From Pseudomonadota bacterium (lineage in GTDB: Bacteria > Pseudomonadota > Alphaproteobacteria > UBA2136 > JAPKEQ01): DNA of 64,000 nt. The notes beneath the pieces were generated by a model. The model saw only the letters and a list, made by a program, of their open reading frames with translations, was not told the origin of the DNA and ran no database searches. The DNA lies in NCBI GenBank assembly GCA_036141575.1, contig JAYZXF010000011.1:62001-126000 (forward strand), given 5' to 3'. Numbering within the stretch: the stretch's first letter is position 1; each line of letters opens with the position of its first letter. The position numbers and the translations under genes are program-made. Positions 1 through 7,686 of the stretch are shown here, in pieces.

Positions 1-1137
1 ATCATCAGCAAGGTGTAGAAGGTCATTTTTATGACCCTGTACAAGAAGGGTATCACCCTCTTTAAAGGTGATGTCACGGATACGCGTTTTAATTACAGCA
101 CCACGACGGCGAACACCAAGTACGGCTGCGTGGTAGCGCCAGTAAAAGTCAAGCTGTGTGAGGGTGCGACCTACAATTGGAGAGCCTGTTGGAACAATCA
201 CTTCAAGAAGGCTGATGTCATCTGATTCAAGGTGAGAGGCATTTAGGTGCCCTTTGGCCCAGTCTTCAAGTTTAAGGCGACTTTCAGACTCAATAATGCG
301 GTCTACATCACCACGGATAACCAGTAGGTCACCTTCGTGAATCGTGCTGTTATGCGCAGCCCAAACCACTTTGCCTTCACGTACCATTTCAATAATGCGT
401 CCACCAATTTCAGTAAGGGCATTATCTTGACCGCGCTGTCCAATGAGGGGAGACCCTTTAAGGACACGCATTTCTGTCATGTAATCTTGCAGGCGGTAAT
501 CCTCAGATAGGCTTTCTGTTTGTTCGCGATCCTTCAGCATAAATTTAGAGGCAAAGATCATGTAAATAATACCAACCACAAAGCAAATAACACCAAATTT
601 CGCAAACTCAAACATACCAAAAGGTTCAAGGCCTGCCCCAATAAGGAAGAGGTTCATAAGAAGGTTTGTTGTGGTACCAATTAGGGTACATACGCCACCA
701 AATTGTGCGGCGAAAGAAAGGGGCATTAGGATACGGCTTGGGCTGATGTTACGCTCTGATGAAAAGCGAAGAGCCAGAGGTAAAAGAACCGCAACAGTCG
801 CTGTATTGTTAATAAAGGCACTGAGTGTACCGCATGTTGTCATAAGCACAATGTTGAGGCGCATTTTGCTCTTACCTGCAAGGATGTAGAGCTTGTTCGC
901 CAGAAAACGCACCACACCTGTTCGCTGCAGTGCTGCTGACAGAATAAACATTGCGGCAACAGTAATAGTTGCTGGGTTAGAAAACCCTTGAAGAATATTA
1001 TCTTCATCCACAAGACCTGTCAGGAGTAGGGCAACAAGAACAATCATTGCCACCATATCTACAGGGAGTTTTTCGCTTACAAAAAGTATAATTGATCCGA
1101 AAACGATCAATAGGACGGTGAGGATTTCATAATCCAT
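1..1137 (-). CDS. SLC13/DASS-type anion permease with RCK_C domains (C-terminus cut by window edge)
   Basis: The gene reads leftward from ATG at 1137 and is still open at base 1, giving 379 codons without a stop. The first 200 residues are a run of hydrophobic helices that include the INNTATVAVLLPLAL stretch typical of the Na+/dicarboxylate-sulfate (SLC13/DASS) superfamily. After these come two soluble TrkA-C/RCK_C-like segments (roughly residues 220-300 and 305-379, each with a GSPL(I/V)G-type start). Family members normally carry a second membrane half after the RCK_C pair, which must lie outside the window. The likely role is uptake of an inorganic or organic anion such as sulfate across the inner membrane; the substrate cannot be read from the sequence. 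No strong ribosome-binding site precedes the ATG. Confidence 0.85.
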   Translation of the reverse strand, partial: MDYEILTVLLIVFGSIILFVSEKLPVDMVAMIVLVALLLTGLVDEDNILQGFSNPATITVAAMFILSAALQRTGVVRFLANKLYILAGKSKMRLNIVLMTTCGTLSAFINNTATVAVLLPLALRFSSERNISPSRILMPLSFAAQFGGVCTLIGTTTNLLMNLFLIGAGLEPFGMFEFAKFGVICFVVGIIYMIFASKFMLKDREQTESLSEDYRLQDYMTEMRVLKGSPLIGQRGQDNALTEIGGRIIEMVREGKVVWAAHNSTIHEGDLLVIRGDVDRIIESESRLKLEDWAKGHLNASHLESDDISLLEVIVPTGSPIVGRTLTQLDFYWRYHAAVLGVRRRGAVIKTRIRDITFKEGDTLLVQGHKNDLLHLADD

Positions 1138-1164
1138 TTTTTTGCGTGATCCTTTTTTGTGGTC

Positions 1165-1192
1165 TTGCAACTCAGTAAAATACACGTATTCT
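1165..1192 (+). promoter_or_regulatory. putative sigma-70-type promoter giving a leaderless start
   Basis: TTGCAA (1165-1170), a 16-bp spacer and TATTCT (1187-1192). A start 7 bp downstream coincides with the A of the ATG at 1199. Confidence 0.4.
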
Positions 1193-1198
1193 ATGGGC

Positions 1199-1726
1199 AT
1201 GACAAATAAAGCTTCTCGAACACAAAACCATGTCCGTTTTAATAAGCAGGTGCCACCTGCTCCTAAAACACGTAAGAAAACAGCCAAAAGGCAACCAGAA
1301 GAACTTTCTCCTTATGTATCTGATTTGAGCAAAACGCCAAGTCTTAAGCGTGCGGACAAAGTTAAATTTAGAAAGAAGATGTGGATCTTTTTTGCCATCT
1401 TTATTGTGGCTGCAGCTGATCAGGCTCTGCCAGAGATTCGAGAGACACTTGGGTTGGTCGCATCTAAAGCGCCTGAAATGGTGCCTGAGCTTTCTGGCGT
1501 GGTTGAAAAAGCAGAAGGCTTCTTTAATAGTACGCAAGCTGCTGTTCTGATTTTAGATACTGTTGGTTATAGCGAACCAAGCCACTTTAATGATCCTGTT
1601 GTACAACTCACATCAGGTACTGACCTTGAGGTACATGAGCTTAATGAGGCTTGGGCGCATGTGTCTTCTGAAGGTATGGAAGAACCGTTCTGGGTTGATA
1701 GGGGCACACTCCTACTCAGTAATTAG
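1199..1726 (+). CDS. hypothetical single-pass membrane protein
   Basis: This 175-residue protein is not recognised. Its first 55 residues are strongly basic and Ser/Pro/Lys-rich. One hydrophobic segment (IFFAIFIVAAADQAL) follows, then an acidic region, predicting a cytoplasmic basic tail, one membrane span and a periplasmic domain. ATG at 1199 was chosen over upstream in-frame codons because a TTGCAA/TATTCT pair at 1165-1192 (16-bp spacer) would place the transcription start exactly on this ATG. There is no Shine-Dalgarno, so the message may be leaderless. The neighbour to the left is divergent. Confidence 0.6.
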   Translation: MTNKASRTQNHVRFNKQVPPAPKTRKKTAKRQPEELSPYVSDLSKTPSLKRADKVKFRKKMWIFFAIFIVAAADQALPEIRETLGLVASKAPEMVPELSGVVEKAEGFFNSTQAAVLILDTVGYSEPSHFNDPVVQLTSGTDLEVHELNEAWAHVSSEGMEEPFWVDRGTLLLSN

Positions 1727-1794
1727 AGTGCTGTAGGGGCGAGAATAAAAAATGTTTATTTGCAGAAACGAAAAGCTTTGATAGAGTAGGCCTT

Positions 1795-2094
1795 ATGGAA
1801 ATTAAAACTAACATGGCACCAGATACTCCAATCCCGTTCAAATTTCAGATTGATGCGGCTCAAAAAGTGGTGCGTCTTTTCATTCCGCCAATGCCTGGCA
1901 GACCTTCACCATTCCTAAGAATTGGCCGCGACTTTGTGCGCATTTCAACAGGTGGTGAGCACGGTTTCTTGCAACTTTCTCCAGTTGAAGATGATGTGAT
2001 TTCAACACTCGTAAGCTACGGGACTGTTGATGTGCATGAGACAACGACTGAAGGTCAAATTACGCGCTCTTACCGGGCTGAAGTTGTACGGTAA
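1795..2094 (+). CDS. small hypothetical protein
   Basis: A 99-residue soluble protein with no signal peptide or membrane span that I do not recognise. It is rich in beta-strand-like hydrophobic alternation (PFKFQIDAAQKVVRLFIPPM), with an acidic C-terminal half. It lies 68 bp after the preceding membrane-protein gene and 7 bp before the next, so the three rightward genes may be co-transcribed. No clear Shine-Dalgarno precedes the ATG. Confidence 0.6.
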   Translation: MEIKTNMAPDTPIPFKFQIDAAQKVVRLFIPPMPGRPSPFLRIGRDFVRISTGGEHGFLQLSPVEDDVISTLVSYGTVDVHETTTEGQITRSYRAEVVR

Positions 2095-2101
2095 TTAGGC
2101 G

Positions 2102-2905
2102 ATGGTACGCCTCTTTTACACATTTGTATTTCTACTTATTTCTGCGCAAAGCTTTGCTTGGGCGCCCAGCGTAAACGTTAAAGAAGCAGATGCTGCTTTC
2201 CCATTTTCTTGTCTTGGTCGCACATTTGAAAGTGATGTGCCTATCAGCAATGTGCATGGTTGCGATAAAACATTTGTAAGCTACAGCACTGTTGGTAAGG
2301 CCATGTTCCTGACTGTTCATCATGGCTGGATGGATACAGGAAAAAGTAAAACACCTTATGTAAGCCACTTCCTAGAATTACCAGATGGTCGTTTTTTCCG
2401 CCTTGTAGATGTTGGGTTCCTTTTTAACCCTCGCCTGAATAAATACTTTGATGATGTTGTTGGTCGTGTTGGTGGCTATAAAACAAACATCACGCTCGAG
2501 AAATTTGCAGAGCCTCACCTTGACGCTTATGCAGATACATTCTGCTTAACGTATCACCTAAAACATCCGTTTGGTGGTCGCTTTGGTTGGTGTCAAAAAG
2601 ATACCATTATGAGTGGGCAGGCCTTTTATCTGGAAGGTGCACTTGAGTTTACACGTGCAGCCCTTATGGCTTATAACGCAACGATTGATCATAACATTGC
2701 TCTCTCTAAGGGTGCTTTTCTCACCAATGTAGACCTAAGTGCGCTGAATATGGATGTGAACGGTTGGTGGTACTACGCCTTTGCATTCTCTGGTATGGCA
2801 AGCCCATATGAGCCAGAGCAATACTTTGTGGTGCGTGTGTACTTTGATGGTCGTACAGAGATTCGTACACTTAAAGAGCGACCAAACAATCCAGATAGTT
2901 TGTAA
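2102..2905 (+). CDS. hypothetical secreted protein
   Basis: A 267-residue protein starting with a clear Sec signal peptide (hydrophobic core LFYTFVFLLISAQSFA, probable cleavage after Ala-Trp-Ala near residue 21). The mature part has four cysteines spread along the chain (SCLG, GCDK, FCLT, WCQK), which could form two disulfides in the periplasm. No known domain is recognised. It starts 7 bp after the preceding stop and ends at a strong terminator, making it the last gene of the small rightward group. Confidence 0.6.
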   Translation: MVRLFYTFVFLLISAQSFAWAPSVNVKEADAAFPFSCLGRTFESDVPISNVHGCDKTFVSYSTVGKAMFLTVHHGWMDTGKSKTPYVSHFLELPDGRFFRLVDVGFLFNPRLNKYFDDVVGRVGGYKTNITLEKFAEPHLDAYADTFCLTYHLKHPFGGRFGWCQKDTIMSGQAFYLEGALEFTRAALMAYNATIDHNIALSKGAFLTNVDLSALNMDVNGWWYYAFAFSGMASPYEPEQYFVVRVYFDGRTEIRTLKERPNNPDSL

Positions 2906-2916
2906 TGTTTAAAAAT

Positions 2917-2945
2917 TAAAAGAGCGCCACAGGCGCTCTTTTTTA
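2917..2945 (+). terminator. bidirectional Rho-independent terminator
   Basis: AGAGCGCC (2921-2928), loop ACA, GGCGCTCT (2932-2939), then a T-run to 2943. An A-rich left flank lets it also serve the leftward gene that ends at 2943. Confidence 0.85.
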
Positions 2946-3953
2946 TTCTCCTGGTACACCACTGCTTGTGGTGTAAATCAGTTTGAAGCGTTTGTCTGGT
3001 TCAATAATACCTTGCGCTGTTTTGGCAGCAATGGCGCTTTCCGCAAATCCTGTGAGGATTAGGTCTAGTTTACCTGGGTACTCTGTAATATCACCTGAGC
3101 CTAAGATACCAGGGACTGTTGTTTGCATTGTTGCAGGTTCAACGACAATTTTCTTCTTCGCAATACCAAGGCCCCACTTAGCAAGTGGACCAAGTGACGG
3201 AACAAGGCCAAAGAAGCAAAGCAGGTTATCGGCATCAATGACTTTGTCCTCATCGCCGCGCTTGGCTAGCGTCACTTGAGTCAAGTTTCCGTCTTTACCT
3301 GTTAGCTCTTTAAGCTGGTAAGGGGTATGAAGTGTAAGTTTACCTTCAGCTTCAAGTTCGCGCATTTTTTGTACAGTGGCTTCTGCGGCTCTAAAGTCGT
3401 CACGACGGTGTACTACATGAATGTGTGTGCAGATATCACCAAGTGCAACAGCCCAGTCCACAGCACTGTCACCACCACCGGCAATCACAACCGTCTTGTC
3501 TTTAAATTGGTCTTTTTTCTTCACAGCGTAAAAGACAGATTTCTTTTCAAAGTCTGCAAGGTTCGCAATTGGAGGTTTACGCGGTGTAAATACGCCAGCA
3601 CCCGCTGCAACAACAATGACTTTTGCTTTAATGGTTGTTTCGCCAGCTGTAAGGGTGAAGTTACCGGCTTCTCCTTCAAGAGTTGTCACTTCATCACCAA
3701 GAACGTACTCAGGGTTAAACGGCTTAATTTGTTCGTCCAACTTATCTGCCAGTTCACCAGCCAGAATCATTGGGTAAGCAGGGATGTCATAAATTGGCTT
3801 TTCAGGGTAAAGCTCGCTGCACTGTCCACCAATTTGTGGAAGAGAGTCAATGACGACGCAGTTATACCCAAGAAGACCCATCTCAAAGACTGTAAACAGT
3901 CCGACAGGGCCAGCGCCAACAATGGCAACATCTTTTTGAATCACTTTACTCAT
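2943..3953 (-). CDS. ferredoxin/flavodoxin--NADP+ reductase, thioredoxin-reductase-like type
   Basis: This 336-residue FAD/NAD(P) enzyme belongs to the TrxR-like ferredoxin-NADP reductase family (Bacillus YumC type). An FAD-binding GAGPVG sits at residues 13-18, with the family signature IGGQCSELYPEKPIYDIPAYP around 41-61. A second nucleotide motif, GGGDSA, is at 159-164. The CxxC redox pair of true thioredoxin reductases is absent, which separates the two families. It should transfer electrons between NADPH and ferredoxin or flavodoxin in the cytoplasm. The length is normal for the family. It stands alone, with a terminator behind it and about 145 bp of its own upstream region. Confidence 0.9.
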   Translation of the reverse strand: MSKVIQKDVAIVGAGPVGLFTVFEMGLLGYNCVVIDSLPQIGGQCSELYPEKPIYDIPAYPMILAGELADKLDEQIKPFNPEYVLGDEVTTLEGEAGNFTLTAGETTIKAKVIVVAAGAGVFTPRKPPIANLADFEKKSVFYAVKKKDQFKDKTVVIAGGGDSAVDWAVALGDICTHIHVVHRRDDFRAAEATVQKMRELEAEGKLTLHTPYQLKELTGKDGNLTQVTLAKRGDEDKVIDADNLLCFFGLVPSLGPLAKWGLGIAKKKIVVEPATMQTTVPGILGSGDITEYPGKLDLILTGFAESAIAAKTAQGIIEPDKRFKLIYTTSSGVPGE

Positions 3954-4097
3954 AAAACCTATCCATAAATTATTTATTTGCGCGAAAAACGCTATTTTTT
4001 ATTCCTCATGTACAGTTTGCACATATCGTCTTGCAAAATACCTTTTTTCATCTCAAACCGTGTCCTTAAATGTATTTATGAACAGGTTTAGATGGTT

Positions 4098-5339
4098 TTA
4101 TGTACGTGAATTTTCTTCTGTTGGCAAGGCGAGCAAACCTAATTTTTTATGTAGGTTCATGCGCGCATTTAAAATGTGGCTTTCACGAATCATACCTGGA
4201 ACATGAGGATGAGAGATATCTCCTTCAGGTTTGGCACCACAAATAAAGTCAGCGCCAGCATTTAGGCTATCTTCTGCGATGCTTGGGATGAGGGCACGTA
4301 AGAATGCTTTAAGGACAGGAGCAAAGTTCCCTTCAATAAATTTAAGAAGAAGGAGCTCGGTGAGCCTTTCATTTTCTTGTAATCGAAGGGCTTTACGAAG
4401 TTCTGCTTGGCGCGCCTTAAGAAGCTCGATTTTATCTTTTTGCATGTCTTGAGGTAGATCGTGGAAACGAGGTTGATCAAGCAAGTTTTGTGTCAGGGCA
4501 AAGTTGATCACATTACACAGATTATTGAGGGCTTGAGGGTTGTCATTTGCGGCATCCAAAATCCAGTGTGCAAGCATTTCAGCTTGTTTGGCTTGGCCTG
4601 ATGTAATGGGCGTATCTAGATCTTTTTGATAGCACTTTTTAATCGCTTCTGTTGTTTTGCGCTCAATAAGGGCGCGCTGCTCTAAAAGCATGCCTGTTGG
4701 TTCTGCTTTTTCAATAAACTTTCTAAGGTGTGTTTCAATCGCTGGCGCATCATCCATTTGGCCAAAGGCAAGTTTGATTGGCGAAAAGTCTGGTTTGATG
4801 TGCTGAATGCTCTTCCAGTGATTCTCAAGGACCTTAATGCAGTTTCCAAGAACCTTTTTATCATTCTCAGTGATAGGCTCTTGAGTTTTGCCCATAATAA
4901 AATCAGGCTCTTTAAAGAAGATGTTGATGAGGGCTTCAGGCTCATGAATGTGCTCAAGCTTTTGCACCATGAACGGAATGAAGGCTTCGTTTTGCTCTTG
5001 TGGGCGAGAAAGGTTGAGGCCGCGGTTTACAAACAGGGCGGTAATGCCATCAAGAGATGCTTTATTATTTTTATCGGCGTTTAAGCTTTGTAGAACAAAG
5101 AGCAAAATGCCATTCGTGAGCGGCTTAGAAATATACTTCTCTAGTGTTGTTTGCATCGTGAAAACAGCAGACTTAAACCCATACAGTTTATAGTCAAATT
5201 TGAGGCCACCTAGAGCTTTATCAATTTCTTCTCTCGGGATGCCAGTACTTTCTTCAGAAGTGTCTTCTTCTTCGTAACCTAAAATCCATGCAACTTGTTC
5301 GTCGCTACTTGGTGTCAAAATGCTGTTCTCTTCAGCCAT
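4098..5339 (-). CDS. hypothetical cytoplasmic protein
   Basis: A 413-residue protein, mostly helical and charged, with no signal peptide, membrane span or familiar catalytic motif. I chose ATG 5339 (MAEENSILTPSSDEQ) because the 32 codons upstream are Lys/Arg-rich, lack an initiation context and run into the promoter side of the divergent tsaE gene. The product is acidic at its N-terminus (GYEEEDTSEE) and has a long helical middle. It is unrelated to its neighbours and its function is unknown. Confidence 0.65.
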   Translation of the reverse strand: MAEENSILTPSSDEQVAWILGYEEEDTSEESTGIPREEIDKALGGLKFDYKLYGFKSAVFTMQTTLEKYISKPLTNGILLFVLQSLNADKNNKASLDGITALFVNRGLNLSRPQEQNEAFIPFMVQKLEHIHEPEALINIFFKEPDFIMGKTQEPITENDKKVLGNCIKVLENHWKSIQHIKPDFSPIKLAFGQMDDAPAIETHLRKFIEKAEPTGMLLEQRALIERKTTEAIKKCYQKDLDTPITSGQAKQAEMLAHWILDAANDNPQALNNLCNVINFALTQNLLDQPRFHDLPQDMQKDKIELLKARQAELRKALRLQENERLTELLLLKFIEGNFAPVLKAFLRALIPSIAEDSLNAGADFICGAKPEGDISHPHVPGMIRESHILNARMNLHKKLGLLALPTEENSRT

Positions 5340-5425
5340 GTTTTCCGCTCTATTCTTGATGTTTGTTCTTTTCACTTTAGCATAGATTTTTTCAATGTTC
5401 CTTGATTCTTTTGAGAAGCTATATG

Positions 5426-6940
5426 ATGATAGCACCCATGAAGATTTTTAGGACACACCTGACGAATGAGCAGGATACTGAAAAACTTGCAGAAGCACTT
5501 GCTAAGTTTACAGTTGCGGGGGATCGTTTCTATTTAAATGGTACGCTCGGTACGGGGAAAACGACATTTAGTCGTGCCTTTGTGCATGCTCTCGGCAGTA
5601 AAGATGCTCATGTCCCAAGCCCAACGTTTACCTTGGTGCAAACCTATGATGACGCGCGCCTCCCTGTTGCGCACGTGGATTGTTACCGTATTGAGAACCC
5701 AGATGTTGAACTTGAAGCGTTAAGCTTGTCTCCATTCTTTAGAGACGGTGTGACCCTTCTTGAGTGGGCCGATAAAGTACAAACAAGTTTGCCACCTGTT
5801 GCTGGAACAGATGTCGCAATCGCTGAACTTGATATTCCAGATGCCCTTACAATCAATATTAGCCACGGGTCAGATGACTCTCGTGATGTGGAAATGTTTG
5901 CTTCAGGTAGCTGGGCATTTCGCCTTGAGCGCATTGGTACATTCAGTGAGAAAGAAGATAAACAAGAACACCGTTACTCTGAACATGAGTATATGAGTAA
6001 AAATGGCCTGCGTGGCCATGTGCTAACACCGCTATTTCAAGATTGCTCTTTGAGAAGTTACTCTCGTTTTAAAACAGGTGAAGGTTCACGTGTTCTTATG
6101 AACGCGCCTCCAGGGCTAGAAGATTTGGCAACGTTTGTTCGTCATGCAAAATCTCTTAAGATGCAGGGCGTGAATGTGCCTGCGATTTACGAATATAGCC
6201 TTGAACATGGGTATGCCATGCTTGAAGATTTTGGTGATACGATTCTTCATAAGGCATTGATTCGTGCCCCTAAAGATGAGCTGCTATTAAGTAAAGCCTT
6301 TGAAATGCTCAAAGCTTTCCAAAGCACAAACCTTACAGATATTCCAAAGTACACAGAAGATACGACATTTGCAGAAGCAAGCCGTTTTACAGACTGGTAT
6401 TTACCATATGCAAAAGGCCATGCGACACCAACAGGGGCCCGCCGTGAGTGGAGAAACCTGTGGTTTGATCTTTACCCACAAATTGCGGCCATGCCTCAAG
6501 TGCCTGTGCATTGGGATTTCCATGTTGGTAACATGATGGTGCTTGAAAGTGGTGAGCTTGGGCTGATTGATTTTCAAGATGTAAAGCTTGGTTCTTGTGC
6601 CTTTGATCTCGCATGCCTACTAGAAGATCGCTACCCTGTTTCAGAGCATGTGAAACAAGCTCTTATTACAAACCTTGCAGAGCATCACGGTGTAGACAAA
6701 GATGCCTTTGAGGCTGCTTATGTACTTGGTGCCCTCCATCGTATGTTTAAAGTAACAGGGCTTCTGGTTCGTTTGAAAGAGCGTGACGGTAAAGAGGATG
6801 CGCTTTCACGTATGGGTGAAGTGTGGCAGACCATTGCGCGTTTGTGTGAACATCCTGTGGCAGCGCCAATTAAAGAGTACTTGAACCGCGTGTACCCAGT
6901 GTACGAAGAAAAATACCTTAAAGCACAGAAGGCATCGTAA
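5426..6940 (+). CDS. TsaE - AmgK-type sugar kinase fusion
   Basis: A two-domain protein of about 504 residues. The N-terminal 150 residues are TsaE, the ATPase of the tRNA t6A37 threonylcarbamoyl complex: the P-loop GTLGTGKTT is at about 39-47, followed by PSPTFTLVQTY and the DCYRI and LLEWADK blocks. The remaining ~320 residues are an aminoglycoside-phosphotransferase-fold kinase with the catalytic loop HWDFHVGN (about 362-369) and the metal-binding LIDFQD (about 380-385). This matches AmgK, the anomeric MurNAc/GlcNAc kinase. MurU follows 6 bp later, which supports that assignment. ATG 5426 has GAGAAG 7 bp upstream; ATG 5438 is an alternative start. Confidence 0.88.
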   Translation: MIAPMKIFRTHLTNEQDTEKLAEALAKFTVAGDRFYLNGTLGTGKTTFSRAFVHALGSKDAHVPSPTFTLVQTYDDARLPVAHVDCYRIENPDVELEALSLSPFFRDGVTLLEWADKVQTSLPPVAGTDVAIAELDIPDALTINISHGSDDSRDVEMFASGSWAFRLERIGTFSEKEDKQEHRYSEHEYMSKNGLRGHVLTPLFQDCSLRSYSRFKTGEGSRVLMNAPPGLEDLATFVRHAKSLKMQGVNVPAIYEYSLEHGYAMLEDFGDTILHKALIRAPKDELLLSKAFEMLKAFQSTNLTDIPKYTEDTTFAEASRFTDWYLPYAKGHATPTGARREWRNLWFDLYPQIAAMPQVPVHWDFHVGNMMVLESGELGLIDFQDVKLGSCAFDLACLLEDRYPVSEHVKQALITNLAEHHGVDKDAFEAAYVLGALHRMFKVTGLLVRLKERDGKEDALSRMGEVWQTIARLCEHPVAAPIKEYLNRVYPVYEEKYLKAQKAS

Positions 6941-6946
6941 GAACAT

Positions 6947-7681
6947 ATGGCACGTATTAAACAGGCAATGATTTTGGCAGCAGGTAAAGGTACACGCCTT
7001 GGCCATTTGACACAAAAGACTCCAAAGCCTCTTATTGAGGTGTGCGGTAAGCCTGTTCTTTTATATGTACTTGACCACTTGAAGGCACATGGTGTTGAGA
7101 AAATTGCCATCAATACACATTACCTTGCAGAACATGTAGAGTTCGCGGTTGAAGCGTGGAGCCAGACATCAGGTGTGCAGGTGAAGGTTTTCCGTGAAGC
7201 ACAACTTCTTAATACTGGTGGTGGCATTTGCCAAACCGTTCCATTTTTTGAAAACAAACCATTCTTCCTTGTCAATGGAGATGCGATTTGGACAGGTGGC
7301 CCTGCACTGTTTGAGGCACTTGAAAACACATTCCATAGAGAGCATATGCAAGCCCTCCTTAGCCTGATTGAACTGGATAAAACATCTGCCTTCCGTGCGC
7401 CAAAAGCAGATTATGAAATGGATGCTGCGGGCCAAATTTTGAGTCGTAGCTCTGAAACCTCTTCTTGGGTTTATATGTGCACAGCAGTTTTGACACCTGA
7501 TCTTTTTGCAGGCCGAGAGATTGAGCCGTTTTCTCTCATTGAGCAGTACGATGCTGCAATGCACAGTGGAGCCTTATACGGATTACCATTTGATGGGCTG
7601 TGGGCTGATATGGGGACACCTGAAGGTCTCGCTTTTGCAGAACAGTTGATGAGTGATCATCCGCAAAAACAAACGGCGTAA
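6947..7681 (+). CDS. murU: N-acetylmuramate alpha-1-phosphate uridylyltransferase
   Basis: A 244-residue nucleotidyltransferase with the signature LAAGKGTRL-x6-TPKPL at residues 10-28 and a short C-terminus without a left-handed helix domain. The family makes UDP-MurNAc from MurNAc-1-P and UTP. With the upstream AmgK domain it gives the anabolic recycling route that bypasses MurA/MurB and so bypasses fosfomycin. The VNGDAIW strand carries the metal-binding aspartate. It starts 6 bp after the fusion gene and sits 5 bp before addB, so these genes are probably one transcript. Confidence 0.87.
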   Translation: MARIKQAMILAAGKGTRLGHLTQKTPKPLIEVCGKPVLLYVLDHLKAHGVEKIAINTHYLAEHVEFAVEAWSQTSGVQVKVFREAQLLNTGGGICQTVPFFENKPFFLVNGDAIWTGGPALFEALENTFHREHMQALLSLIELDKTSAFRAPKADYEMDAAGQILSRSSETSSWVYMCTAVLTPDLFAGREIEPFSLIEQYDAAMHSGALYGLPFDGLWADMGTPEGLAFAEQLMSDHPQKQTA

Positions 7682-7686
7682 GCGCC

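Noticed and set aside
3327-3968. 213-residue plus-strand open frame opposite the ferredoxin reductase
   Set aside because: It is antisense to a gene with clear motifs. Its composition is that of a reversed coding strand.
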